NCBI GenBank assembly: GCA_016125255.1
Contig: WGMD01000009.1
Coordinates: 124,001 to 188,000 of the forward strand
Direction of reading: 5' to 3'
Source of the DNA: Planctomycetota bacterium
GTDB lineage: Bacteria; Planctomycetota; Phycisphaerae; Phycisphaerales; Zrk34
DNA: 64,000 nucleotides
Shown: piece after piece, positions 17,751-26,801 of the stretch
Layout: every line of letters begins with the position of its first letter
Numbering within the stretch: position 1 is the stretch's first letter
Notes under the pieces: generated by a model
Database searches by the model: none
Told to the model about the DNA's origin: nothing
The model's input: only the letters and a program-made list of their open reading frames with translations
Position numbers and translations under genes: made by a program

Positions 17751-19272
17751 GGCGACGCGGATGACGATCGACGAGCGCCTCGCGGCGTATCTGGACGGTG
17801 CGCTGGACGAAGCGCAGATGCGCGCGTTGAACGACGAACTGCGGGAGGACGCGGCGGCGCGACGGATGTTCGTCGATGCGTGCATGCAGGTGCGGCTCAC
17901 GCGCGAGCGGATGCTGCGGCAGGCGATGCACGAACCGGGGCTTATCGAGCCGATTTTCACGGTGCGGCGGCGCTGGGCGCGGCCGGCGCTGGCGGCGGCG
18001 GCGATGGTGATGATGTGCGGGCTTTTCGTATGGATGTTCACGCCGAATCGCCCGGCGACGGAGCCGGCGACGGTGGCGGTGCTCACGTATGCGGAGGATG
18101 CGCACTGGCCGGATGCGATGGAGCCGGTGAGGGTGGGGCAGGAGATGACGCCGCGGACGATTTCGATCGACTCGGGGCGGGCGGAGATTGCGATGTTGTC
18201 GGGGGCGAATTTGATCGTGGAGGGACCGGCGGAGTTGTCGCTCGATTCGCGCATGCAGGTGCATGTGCGGCGGGGGCGGCTGACGGCGTATGTGCCGCCG
18301 CAGAGCGTCGGGTTCACGGTCGTCACGCCGACAGGGCGCGTCATCGATCGCGGGACGGCGTTCGGCGTCGACGTGGGCGGCGAGACGAATGTGCAGGTGT
18401 TCGAGGGCGTCGTCGATGCGGTGACGGAACATGAGGGGCAAACGGTGACGCGGGCGCTTCATGCCAGCGAGCAGATTTGCATGACGAAAGCGGGGGCGAT
18501 CGAGGATTGGAAGCCCGCAGAGCCGATGCATTTCATACGAGAATTGGAAGCGCGCCGGCTGGGCGTGACGAACGCCTATGTCAACGCGGTCGAGTCGCTC
18601 AACCCGGTCGGGTATTGGCGGTTCGAGCGGATTGTCGATGGACAATCGCCCAACGAGATGTCTGACCATTACGCGGCGCAGATCGTCGGGAAGGTCACGC
18701 TGGTCGGTCCGCCGGGCGATCGCGCGGCGGTGTTCCGCCCCAACCGGTCGGACCAGTATCTGTATGCAACCGAACCGCTCGACGGGATGCAGATGAATGA
18801 TTACTGCGTGGAGTTCTGGGTCATGCCCGAATGGGTGCACCGCGGGATGCTCGTGGAGATGACCGAGCGAAGCGGTGAACCGACGCGCACGGACCGTCAG
18901 CATCATGTCATGGCGGCGGAACTCGAAGACGACGCGACGATCCGCTTCCTGCATCGCGTGCCGGCGGGGATCGAAGGCGGGACGAACATTTATTCCGCAC
19001 GGACCTACGAGCCGGGCAAGTGGCATCATGTCGTGGCGGTCAAGCAGGGCGCGAACATGCGGTTCTATCTCGACGGCGAACTGACAGGCATCGCGACCGA
19101 TGCGACGAACATCTACCTCGATCCATACGTGTCGTTCGGCAAGCTGACGGACATCAAGACGATGCCCTATCGGCGGTACTTCATCGGGCGGCTTGACGAA
19201 GTGGCGATCTACAACCGGGCTCTGTCGGACGAACAAATCCGCGAGCACTATCAGATGATTCATCACCCGTAA
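17743..19272 (+). CDS. FecR/LamG membrane protein, probable anti-sigma factor, cassette 2
   Basis: This 509-residue protein has a short helical cytoplasmic domain (about 1-70; YLDGALDEAQMRALN), a membrane helix (about 78-100), a FecR-like domain (about 110-245; LIVEGPAELSLDSRMQ, DRGTAFGVDVG) and a LamG-like domain (about 285-505; NDYCVEFWVMPEWV, GRLDEVAIYNRAL). GGAGG at 17732-17736 is six bases before ATG 17743 and decides the start. It has the same order of parts as the cassette 1 protein but low sequence identity, so the duplication is old. Probably it holds the sigma factor at the membrane. Confidence 0.82.
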   Translation: MSEATRMTIDERLAAYLDGALDEAQMRALNDELREDAAARRMFVDACMQVRLTRERMLRQAMHEPGLIEPIFTVRRRWARPALAAAAMVMMCGLFVWMFTPNRPATEPATVAVLTYAEDAHWPDAMEPVRVGQEMTPRTISIDSGRAEIAMLSGANLIVEGPAELSLDSRMQVHVRRGRLTAYVPPQSVGFTVVTPTGRVIDRGTAFGVDVGGETNVQVFEGVVDAVTEHEGQTVTRALHASEQICMTKAGAIEDWKPAEPMHFIRELEARRLGVTNAYVNAVESLNPVGYWRFERIVDGQSPNEMSDHYAAQIVGKVTLVGPPGDRAAVFRPNRSDQYLYATEPLDGMQMNDYCVEFWVMPEWVHRGMLVEMTERSGEPTRTDRQHHVMAAELEDDATIRFLHRVPAGIEGGTNIYSARTYEPGKWHHVVAVKQGANMRFYLDGELTGIATDATNIYLDPYVSFGKLTDIKTMPYRRYFIGRLDEVAIYNRALSDEQIREHYQMIHHP

Positions 19273-19284
19273 TTGGGAGCAGTT

Positions 19285-22200
19285 ATGGTTCGGAAGTTTT
19301 TCATGTTGCCGGCGTGCGTGTTGATCCTCGGGGCGGTCGCGAAGGCGGACAAGCCCGTGGACTTCAACCGCGACATCGCCCCGATCATCACGGACAAATG
19401 CTTCGCCTGTCACGGCCCGGACGCCAAGCACGTCAAGGGCGATCTGCGCATCGACCAGCGCGACAGCGCCGTCAAGCTCGACAAACACGGCGCGGCGGCG
19501 ATCGTGGCGGGTCATCCGGAAAAGAGCAAGCTGGTCGAGCGCATCTACGCCAGCGATCCGGACGACATCATGCCGCCGCCCAAGGCGCACAAACCGCTGA
19601 GCGATGCGGAGAAAGCGACGCTTAAGAAATGGATCGAGCAGGGCGCGGTGTACGAGAAGCACTGGGCGTATGTGCCGCCCAAGGAGACGCCGGCGCCGAC
19701 GGTGAAGGATGCGGCCTGGCCCGCCAACTGGATCGACAACTACGTCGAGGCCCGGCTCGATGCGGAGGGGCTGCATCCGGCTCCGGACGCCGACCGCGCG
19801 ACGCTGATTCGTCGCGTATCGTTCGATCTGACGGGGTTGCCGCCGACGCTTGCTCAAGTCGATGCGTTCGTGAATGACAAGAGCCCCAATGCGTTTGAGA
19901 AAGTGGTCGATCGCCTGCTCGCCTCGCCGCATTACGGGGAGCGCATGGCGATCTACTGGCTCGACCTGGTGCGTTACGCGGACACGGTCGGGTATCACGG
20001 GGATCAACCCCAGAGCATCTATCCCTATCGCGACTACATCATCAACGCGCTCAACGCGAACAAGCCCTTCGACCAGTTCAGCACCGAGCAGCTTGCCGGT
20101 GATCTTCTGCCGAATCCGACGGAGGATCAGATCGTGGCGACGGGCTACAACCGCGTGCTTCAGACGACGCACGAAGGCGGGCTCCAGCTCAAGGAATACC
20201 GCGCGATTTATCAGGCCGACCGCATCCGCAATTTTTCACAGGTGTGGATGGGCGCGACGATGGGCTGCTGCCAGTGCCACAACCACAAGTATGATCCGTA
20301 CACCATCAAGGACTTCTACTCGATGGGCGCGTTCTTCGCGGACATCGATGATGAAGACCATCTGCGGCGTCAGGGCAGTCTCAACGGCCTGCCGACCGTG
20401 CGCTTGCCGGAGATGCGCGTGATGACGGCGGAGCTGAAGGCGAAGGCGGCGGAGCTCGATCAGAAAATCGCCGCGGTGCAGAAAGAGATGGATCAGTTCA
20501 AGGCGACGCTGGCGTCGGGTCAGGCGAAGTGGGAGAAGGAAATGCTTGCGGATATCAAGGGCGCCAAGCCGCAGGATTATGCGTGGCTTGATGACGGTCC
20601 GCTGGCGGGCAGCAAGGTGCGCGGCGGATGGAAGGATGTTGCAGCGGACAAAGGACCGGTACACAGCGGAAAGACCAGTCGGTTGCAGACGTCAGGCGGA
20701 TTGACGCAGCATATCTTCGAAGGCATCAATCCCGCGAAATTGATCGTCGATGATCAAGCGTTCTATCTTTGGGTCTATCTCGACGCCAAGAATCCGCCCA
20801 AGGCGGTCATGATCCAGTTCAACGACGGCACGGACTGGGTGCACCGCGCCTATTGGGGCGAGAACGCCATTACCTACGGGCGCGATGCGAAGGATGTGCC
20901 GTCCTATCACCGCGCGGGTGATTTGCCCGAGGCGGGCAAGTGGGTGCGCCTTGAGGTCAACGCGGCGAAAGTCGGCCTGAACAAGGGCGATGCGGTGTCC
21001 GCCGTGGCGTTCACCCAGTTCGGCGGGTCGGTGTACTGGGATGACATGGGCGTCGTCAGCGCCGCTCAGCTCCCCCCGGCCATTGTTGAAGCGCTGCGCA
21101 CGCCCGGCGACAAACGCACGAAGGCGCAGCGTGAAGCACTGGCGAGTTATCAGTTGGGCCAGTCGGCTGATTATGCGAAACTCGGTGCGCAGATCGCCGT
21201 GCTTCAGAAGGAGCGCGATGGCATCGAGAAGCGGGGCCCGTTGACGATGTACACGCGGGCGCTGAAGGAGCCGCGCGTGGTGCGCGTGCTCAATCGGGGC
21301 AACTGGATGGATGAGTCAGGCGAGATCGTCGAGCCGGCGATTCCGCAGTTCATGGGCCACATCCGTGCCGACGACCAGCGGGCGACGCGGCTTGACCTGG
21401 CGCACTGGCTCTTCAAGCCCGTCGCCGAGGGCGGCGTCGGCGAGATGACGGCGCGCGTGCAGGCGAACCGATTCTGGTACCTGCTCATGGGCGTCGGCAT
21501 CGCGCGCGTGCTTGACGACTTCGGCGGACAGGGCGAGCCGCCGGTGTACCCGGAACTTCTCGATCGGCTGGCGCTGGAGTTCATGCACAGCGGATGGGAC
21601 GTCAAGCACATGATGAAGCTCATCGTGATGAGCCGCGCGTATCGCCAGTCGTCCGTCACGCCCGCGCAGATCGCCGAGCGCGATCCGGACAATCGACTCT
21701 ATGCGCATCAGTCCCGCCCGCGCCTGCCCGCCGAGATGATCCGCGACAATGCATTGGCGATCAGCGGGTTGCTCGTCGATACGATCGGCGGCCCGAGCTG
21801 CAAACCGTATCAGCCCCAGGGCTATTACGCCCACCTGAACTTTCCCGAGCGTAAATATCAGGAAGATAAGGATGAAAACCAGTGGCGTCGCGGCGTGTAC
21901 ATGCACTGGCAGCGTCAGTTCCTGCATCCGATGCTCAAGGCCTTCGACGCCCCGAGCCGCGAGGAATGCACGGCGATGCGGCCGGTGAGCAACACGCCGA
22001 CGGCCGCATTGACGATGCTCAACGATCCGACGTTCACCGAGGCCGCCCGCGTCTTCGCCGCTCGGATCGTGCACGAAGGCGGGGCGACGGACAAGGCGAA
22101 GATCGGCTGGGCATTCCGCATGGCGACGAGCCGCACGCCGCAGGAGCGCGAGGTCGCACTTTTGAGCGATCTGCTGACGGAGCATCGCAGCGAATTTTCC

Positions 22201-22341
22201 GCGGATCCATCCTCGGCGGCGTCGCTCGCGCAGGTCGGGTTCACCCCGGCGCCGAAGGATATCGCGGCGCCGGAGCTTGCGGCCTGGACCAGCGTGGCTC
22301 GCGCGCTTCTGAACCTCAACGAAACCATCACACGCAACTGA
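19285..22341 (+). CDS. PSCyt1/DUF1549/DUF1553 cytochrome-like protein, cassette 2
   Basis: This 1018-residue protein has a signal peptide, a PSCyt1 domain with haem motif C39-FA-C42-H43, a DUF1549 domain (about 145-350) that includes a second CxxCH (CCQCHNH, about 330), and a DUF1553 domain (about 690-960). Between them is a coiled-coil stretch (about 375-415) and a carbohydrate-binding-like beta domain (about 470-600; LYVYLD-type strands, GSVYWDDMGVVS), unlike the insert of cassette 1. GGGAG precedes ATG 19285, which is preferred to the in-frame TTG 19273. DUF1501 follows after 25 bases. Confidence 0.9.
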   Translation: MVRKFFMLPACVLILGAVAKADKPVDFNRDIAPIITDKCFACHGPDAKHVKGDLRIDQRDSAVKLDKHGAAAIVAGHPEKSKLVERIYASDPDDIMPPPKAHKPLSDAEKATLKKWIEQGAVYEKHWAYVPPKETPAPTVKDAAWPANWIDNYVEARLDAEGLHPAPDADRATLIRRVSFDLTGLPPTLAQVDAFVNDKSPNAFEKVVDRLLASPHYGERMAIYWLDLVRYADTVGYHGDQPQSIYPYRDYIINALNANKPFDQFSTEQLAGDLLPNPTEDQIVATGYNRVLQTTHEGGLQLKEYRAIYQADRIRNFSQVWMGATMGCCQCHNHKYDPYTIKDFYSMGAFFADIDDEDHLRRQGSLNGLPTVRLPEMRVMTAELKAKAAELDQKIAAVQKEMDQFKATLASGQAKWEKEMLADIKGAKPQDYAWLDDGPLAGSKVRGGWKDVAADKGPVHSGKTSRLQTSGGLTQHIFEGINPAKLIVDDQAFYLWVYLDAKNPPKAVMIQFNDGTDWVHRAYWGENAITYGRDAKDVPSYHRAGDLPEAGKWVRLEVNAAKVGLNKGDAVSAVAFTQFGGSVYWDDMGVVSAAQLPPAIVEALRTPGDKRTKAQREALASYQLGQSADYAKLGAQIAVLQKERDGIEKRGPLTMYTRALKEPRVVRVLNRGNWMDESGEIVEPAIPQFMGHIRADDQRATRLDLAHWLFKPVAEGGVGEMTARVQANRFWYLLMGVGIARVLDDFGGQGEPPVYPELLDRLALEFMHSGWDVKHMMKLIVMSRAYRQSSVTPAQIAERDPDNRLYAHQSRPRLPAEMIRDNALAISGLLVDTIGGPSCKPYQPQGYYAHLNFPERKYQEDKDENQWRRGVYMHWQRQFLHPMLKAFDAPSREECTAMRPVSNTPTAALTMLNDPTFTEAARVFAARIVHEGGATDKAKIGWAFRMATSRTPQEREVALLSDLLTEHRSEFSADPSSAASLAQVGFTPAPKDIAAPELAAWTSVARALLNLNETITRN

Positions 22342-22366
22342 CAAACCGCCAACGCGGAGAACTCTC

Positions 22367-23809
22367 ATGAATCCCCTCGAAAAACTTCAGCTTCATTCGA
22401 CCCGCCGCACATTCCTGCGCAACTCCGGCGTCGGCCTCGGTGCGGCGGCGCTGTCGACACTGCTCAATGAACGCCTGCTGGCAGTGCCGGGAAGCGCCGC
22501 CGCGTCGACGCCGTACCGGGGCGTCGTCGATCCCCGCCATTTCGCGCCCCGGGCCAAGCGCGTCATCTTCCTGTGCATGGCCGGCGGACCCAGTCACCTC
22601 GAAACCTTCGACTACAAGCCCAAGCTCGAAGAGATGAACGGCAAGCCCATGCCCGGGTCCTACACCGCCGGCATGCCCATCGCGCAGCTTCAGGGCAAGC
22701 CGCTCAACTGCTACGGCCCGCAGACGAAATTCAAAAAGTACGGCAAGAGCGGACAGGTCATCAGCGACTTCTTCCCGCACATCGGTTCGATCGCCGACGA
22801 GGTCGCCATCGTGCGTTCGATGGTCACGGAGCAGATCAATCACGACCCCGCGCACACGTTCATGAACACCGGCACCGCCATCAGCGGACGCCCTTCGATG
22901 GGCTCATGGACACTCTATGGGCTCGGCTCCGACACGCAGGACCTGCCCGGTTTCGTCGTGCTCACCAGCCGCGGCGGCCGCAGCCCGCAGCCGATCTCGT
23001 CGCGTCAGTGGTCCAGTGGTTTTCTCCCCTCGCGCTTTCAGGGCGTCGAGTTCTACTCGACCGGGGACCCGGTGCATTACGTGTCCAATCCCGCCGGCTA
23101 CACCCGCGCGCAGCAGGAATGCGTCATCCGCACGGTGCAGCAGCTTGACGAGGTCCGCAACGAAGCCGTCGAAAATCCCGAAATCGCCACGCGCATCACG
23201 CAGTACGAGATGGCGTTCCGCATGCAGATGTCCGTCCCCGAACTGATGGACATGTCCGACGAGCCCAAGCATATCCTCGACATGTACGGCGTCAAAAAGC
23301 CCGGCGACGGATCATTTGCCAGCAACTGCCTCCTCGCGCGGCGACTCGCCGAACGCGGCGTGCGATTCATTCATCTCTATCATCGTGGATGGGACCATCA
23401 CGGCGGTCTCAAGAAGTTCATGGAAATCTGCTCGGGCCTGACCGATCAGCCCACCGCGGCGCTGATCAATGACCTGAAGCAGCGCGGCATGCTCGAGGAC
23501 ACGCTCATCATCTGGGGCGGCGAATTCGGCCGCACGCCCATGGCACAGGGCGACGGGCGAGATCACCACATCAAGGGCTTTTCCATGATGCTCGCCGGCG
23601 GCGGAGTCAAGGGCGGCGTCAGCTACGGCGCGACCGATGAACTGGGCTACAGCGCCGTCGAAAACCCCGTCAACGTCCGCGACCTGCATGCGACCATGCT
23701 GCATCAGCTCGGCATTGATCACGACCGCTTCAGCGTCAAGTACCAGGGACTGGACATGCGCCTCACCGGCGTCAACCCCGCCGAGCCGGTGCACGCCATT
23801 CTGAGCTGA
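22367..23809 (+). CDS. DUF1501 exported protein, cassette 2
   Basis: This 480-residue protein has a Tat-type signal (STRRTFLRNSGVGLG) and the DUF1501 landmarks AGGPSHLETFDYKP, WGGEFGRTPMAQG and GRDHHIKGFSMMLAGGG. A GCGGAG site precedes the ATG. It ends the second cassette and stops only two bases before the end of a convergent methyltransferase gene, leaving no room for a dedicated terminator. Confidence 0.9.
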   Translation: MNPLEKLQLHSTRRTFLRNSGVGLGAAALSTLLNERLLAVPGSAAASTPYRGVVDPRHFAPRAKRVIFLCMAGGPSHLETFDYKPKLEEMNGKPMPGSYTAGMPIAQLQGKPLNCYGPQTKFKKYGKSGQVISDFFPHIGSIADEVAIVRSMVTEQINHDPAHTFMNTGTAISGRPSMGSWTLYGLGSDTQDLPGFVVLTSRGGRSPQPISSRQWSSGFLPSRFQGVEFYSTGDPVHYVSNPAGYTRAQQECVIRTVQQLDEVRNEAVENPEIATRITQYEMAFRMQMSVPELMDMSDEPKHILDMYGVKKPGDGSFASNCLLARRLAERGVRFIHLYHRGWDHHGGLKKFMEICSGLTDQPTAALINDLKQRGMLEDTLIIWGGEFGRTPMAQGDGRDHHIKGFSMMLAGGGVKGGVSYGATDELGYSAVENPVNVRDLHATMLHQLGIDHDRFSVKYQGLDMRLTGVNPAEPVHAILS

Positions 23810-23811
23810 CC

Positions 23812-24555
23812 TCAACGTTTCCGCGCGATGATGAGCCAGTCCCACGGATAGGGTTCCTTCATCCACCCCGGGGGATGTTCGAACTCCGTGTCCCACGGAT
23901 ACTCCGCCTTGTCCGTCCGCTCCGTGACGAAACCCGCTTCGTCGAGCATCGCGATGATCTGCTCGCGCAGGTAGTGACGGTGCGGCACCTCCTCGCGATC
24001 GATCACGCCTTCCAGCGCCGCGTAGTCGGGCTTGATCGCCTCCCGCCGAGCCGCCGCCAGCGATTGTCCGCAGCGTTGGTTCCATTCGATGAGGCGCAGG
24101 TTCGCCCACAGCGCCGATTCGAGCGACGGCACGAGCAGCATGAGTCGCCCGCCGCGCACGACATGGCGGTGAATATTGCCGAGAATCGCCCGAGATTTGT
24201 GAAGAGCCGGCGCGATGAGCACGTTGGTGCACACGGCCAGATGCACCTTCGGCAATCTCCGCCGTGTCCGCGCCAGATCGCCGACGACCAGTTCCACATT
24301 ATTGAGATGCCCGCAGCGCTCCGAAGCGATCTTGAGCAGTTTCGGTGACAGATCGATGCCGATCACGCGCTTGAATCGGGCAGCGAGCGACGGCAGATAA
24401 TGCCCGACGCCGCACCCGAAATCGCAGGCGGTGTGCCGGGCGTCCGACAGTTCATCGAGCCGTCGGGGGATCACGCCGCGAAGATCGGTGTTGAGCGAAT
24501 CGAGGATCTGCCGGTCGTAATCCTGTGCGGCCATGTCCCAGTAGTTGCGATCCAT
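23812..24555 (-). CDS. class I SAM-dependent methyltransferase
   Basis: This 247-residue protein has the Rossmann methyltransferase motif I (CDFGCGVGHYLP, about residues 44-55), an acidic end of strand 2 (VIGIDLSP) and motif II/III (VVGDLAR). The substrate cannot be told; the closest general type is ubiquinone/menaquinone- or small-molecule-methylating enzymes. It is the last gene of a minus-strand operon after the TIM-barrel protein (16-base gap) and the PQQ propeller. Confidence 0.8.
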   Translation of the reverse strand: MDRNYWDMAAQDYDRQILDSLNTDLRGVIPRRLDELSDARHTACDFGCGVGHYLPSLAARFKRVIGIDLSPKLLKIASERCGHLNNVELVVGDLARTRRRLPKVHLAVCTNVLIAPALHKSRAILGNIHRHVVRGGRLMLLVPSLESALWANLRLIEWNQRCGQSLAAARREAIKPDYAALEGVIDREEVPHRHYLREQIIAMLDEAGFVTERTDKAEYPWDTEFEHPPGWMKEPYPWDWLIIARKR

Positions 24556-24571
24556 ACGTCACGTCGCCGAC

Positions 24572-25483
24572 TTACAGGTAGCTTCGCAGTTCATCGAGCA
24601 GACGCGGAATCGCCGTGCGCGGCTCTTCCTCCGCTTCGTACTCCAGCGCGAGCGGCCCGCTGTAGCCCGAGTCCTTGAGGATCTTCACCACGCGTTTCAG
24701 GTCCGCCGGCTCCTTGGGCTTGCCCGTCCGGTGAATCTCGGCTTTGACCTGCACGTTGACGGCATACGGCGCGACGCGCTCGATGTCGATATACGGATCG
24801 GGCGAATTGAAGTTACCCGTGTCGAGGTTCACGCCGAACCACGGCGACTTGACCGCTTCGATGATCGGCATGAGGCGGTCGATGTTGGTGAGATAGTCGT
24901 GGTTTTCGAGACCGAGCATGATGCCGCGCTTGCCGGCGATGTCGCACGCCCGCTCGATGTTCGGAATCGCCCGCGCGATGCCTTCCTCGTCGCTCGTCCC
25001 CTTGGGCGGCACGCCGGCGAAGATGCGGATCACCGGCGCCCCGATCGCCGCGTAGTACTCGACCCACGATTCGACGTGCTTGAACCATTTTTCCAGTTCA
25101 TCGCCCGCCGGGAGCGTGAAGTTGTTGCGGATCGCGCCGCCGCTGACGTTCAGGCCGTGCAGGTGGCAGTGCTGCTTGATCTGCGCGAGGTACTCGGGCG
25201 TCGGCGGATCGGGAATCCAGTAGCTCGTCAGCTCCACCGAATCGAGATTGAGGGTGGCGGCCCAGTCGATGAACCCGAGCATGTCCATCGCGTCGGCGCT
25301 GTCTTTGGCCGCGCCCAGATATTTGCGCATCGAATATGCCGCGAGACTGAGCTTCAGGTGCTGCCGCCCGGTGCGTTTGATCGGTTCCATCGCCAGCGTT
25401 CGTGCTGCGGGAAACATCGGCGACACCGCGGCGATAGCGGCGGCTGACAAGAGCGAGCGTCGGGTCAGCGTCGGTTGGTTCAA
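24572..25483 (-). CDS. exported sugar isomerase/epimerase-like TIM-barrel protein
   Basis: This 303-residue protein starts with a Tat signal (TLTRRSLLSAAAIAAV) followed by a xylose-isomerase-like AP-endonuclease-2 fold (about 40-300). Metal-ligand type acidic and His residues occur in LGLENHDYLTN, NLDTGNF and a final ALEYEAEEEP. Exported members of this family are common in planctomycetes and are thought to act on sugars or inositols. Its start overlaps the stop of the upstream propeller gene by four bases (ATGA), so the two are coupled. Confidence 0.85.
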   Translation of the reverse strand: MNQPTLTRRSLLSAAAIAAVSPMFPAARTLAMEPIKRTGRQHLKLSLAAYSMRKYLGAAKDSADAMDMLGFIDWAATLNLDSVELTSYWIPDPPTPEYLAQIKQHCHLHGLNVSGGAIRNNFTLPAGDELEKWFKHVESWVEYYAAIGAPVIRIFAGVPPKGTSDEEGIARAIPNIERACDIAGKRGIMLGLENHDYLTNIDRLMPIIEAVKSPWFGVNLDTGNFNSPDPYIDIERVAPYAVNVQVKAEIHRTGKPKEPADLKRVVKILKDSGYSGPLALEYEAEEEPRTAIPRLLDELRSYL

Positions 25484-26718
25484 GACTTGCCTCCAATGCA
25501 GTAAAGATGCGTCAGCGTGCGGATGTACAGGCGGCCCATCGCGACGGCAGGCGTGGCATGCGTCAGTTCGTCGAGCGGCATGCGCCCGAGGACCTCAAAC
25601 TGATCCGACGCCTTGAATGTCACCACTTCGCCCGCCCGGCTGACGGCGTAGATCACGCCGTTGATGCACAGGGGCGACGAGAAGAACTCCCCGCCGAGCC
25701 GTTCGCGCCAGACGACTTCGCCGGTTTCGGGGTTGAAGCATGTGGCTACGCCGCTGTCGGCGACCATGAAGATGCGCCCGTTGAACGAGATCGGCGTCGG
25801 CACGTACGCCGAGGCGCGATCGATGCGGTAGAGTTCCTTGGGCGGATCGTTGGGATGATGCGGGTCGAGTTTGAGCGCGACGGTGTAGTTCTTCGCGCCG
25901 CCGCCGGACCCGCAGCTACCGATGACGACGTCGCCGGCGAGCACGGGCGAGAAGATGCTGCGTTTGTCGAACACCTTGGGCGTGTCCCAGAGCATCGCGC
26001 CGCTGTCGGGGTCCATCGCGCTGATGCCGTTGCCGTTGCTGGTGAACAGCAGCATCGGGCGTCCGGTGGCGGGGGTGTAGACGCACGGCGTCGAGTACGC
26101 CGTGTTCGCACTCCGCCGCGCGGTGCGCCAGACGACCTTGCCGCTCTTGGCGTCGATGGCGAAAACGAAACTCGGGCCCAGTTGATCGTCGGCGATGATC
26201 ACCTTGTCTTCGTACACCATCGGCGACGCGCCGGAACCGTGCTGCGAATTGAACGGCCCCAGGTCGCAGTCCCATACGATCTTCCCATCGTGATCCAGCG
26301 CGACGATCTGGTCCTTCTCGGGCGTGGCCCATGTGATGTACACGCGCTCCGCATCGACCGCCGGCGTCGAGGAGGCGTAGCTGTTGAAATCATGAAGGTG
26401 CGACGTCGACGAGGCGAAGTCCGTCTTCCAGTTCACCTTGCCTGTGTCCGCGTCGATGCACACAAGCGTGCGGGTCGCGGTCTTTTTGTCCGTGCACAGA
26501 AGAAACAGCTTCTTGCCCCAGAGCACCGGCGACGAGTGTCCTTCGCCGGGCAATTCGATCTTCCACACATAGTCGGCATCGGTCCACTTTGTCGGAATCG
26601 TGGCGGCGTCGCTGATCCCGGTCCCGTTAGGTCCCCGGAATCGCGTCCATTCCTGCGCGAAAGCGTTCGGGGCGATTAGGCCGCACAACAGGGCGATGCA
26701 ACAGATCGGGCTTCTCAT
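25480..26718 (-). CDS. exported PQQ-type beta-propeller protein
   Basis: This 412-residue protein has a signal peptide (to about NAFAQEW) and repeated propeller blades of the PQQ-like type (W-x-x-x-L/I plus D-x-x-T/S-G-K: IDADTGKVNWKT, IDAKSGKVVWRT, FNPETGEVVWRE). The opening WTRFRGPNGTG is typical of planctomycete outer-membrane-assembly-like propellers. No full set of quinoprotein dehydrogenase catalytic residues was identified, so a structural or binding role is as likely as an enzyme. It is first in its operon and divergent from another propeller gene. Confidence 0.88.
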   Translation of the reverse strand: MRSPICCIALLCGLIAPNAFAQEWTRFRGPNGTGISDAATIPTKWTDADYVWKIELPGEGHSSPVLWGKKLFLLCTDKKTATRTLVCIDADTGKVNWKTDFASSTSHLHDFNSYASSTPAVDAERVYITWATPEKDQIVALDHDGKIVWDCDLGPFNSQHGSGASPMVYEDKVIIADDQLGPSFVFAIDAKSGKVVWRTARRSANTAYSTPCVYTPATGRPMLLFTSNGNGISAMDPDSGAMLWDTPKVFDKRSIFSPVLAGDVVIGSCGSGGGAKNYTVALKLDPHHPNDPPKELYRIDRASAYVPTPISFNGRIFMVADSGVATCFNPETGEVVWRERLGGEFFSSPLCINGVIYAVSRAGEVVTFKASDQFEVLGRMPLDELTHATPAVAMGRLYIRTLTHLYCIGGKS

Positions 26719-26801
26719 GCGTCGGCTCTTCGATGGGGTTGTGCGGGACGGAGTGCTATGATGCTCCGGTTCAACGAGGCATGTGCGAGGAATATTGTAT
26801 C
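26719..26801. promoter_or_regulatory. divergent promoter region between two propeller operons
   Basis: The 83-base gap separates divergent genes. TATGAT (26757-26762) is a good -10 match for the rightward operon; its -35 is unclear. No convincing leftward promoter was read. Confidence 0.4.

Noticed and set aside
17284-20172. 962-codon minus-strand open frame
   Set aside because: It crosses three convincing plus-strand genes (sigma, FecR/LamG, PSCyt1) and its product is His/Arg-rich low-information sequence.
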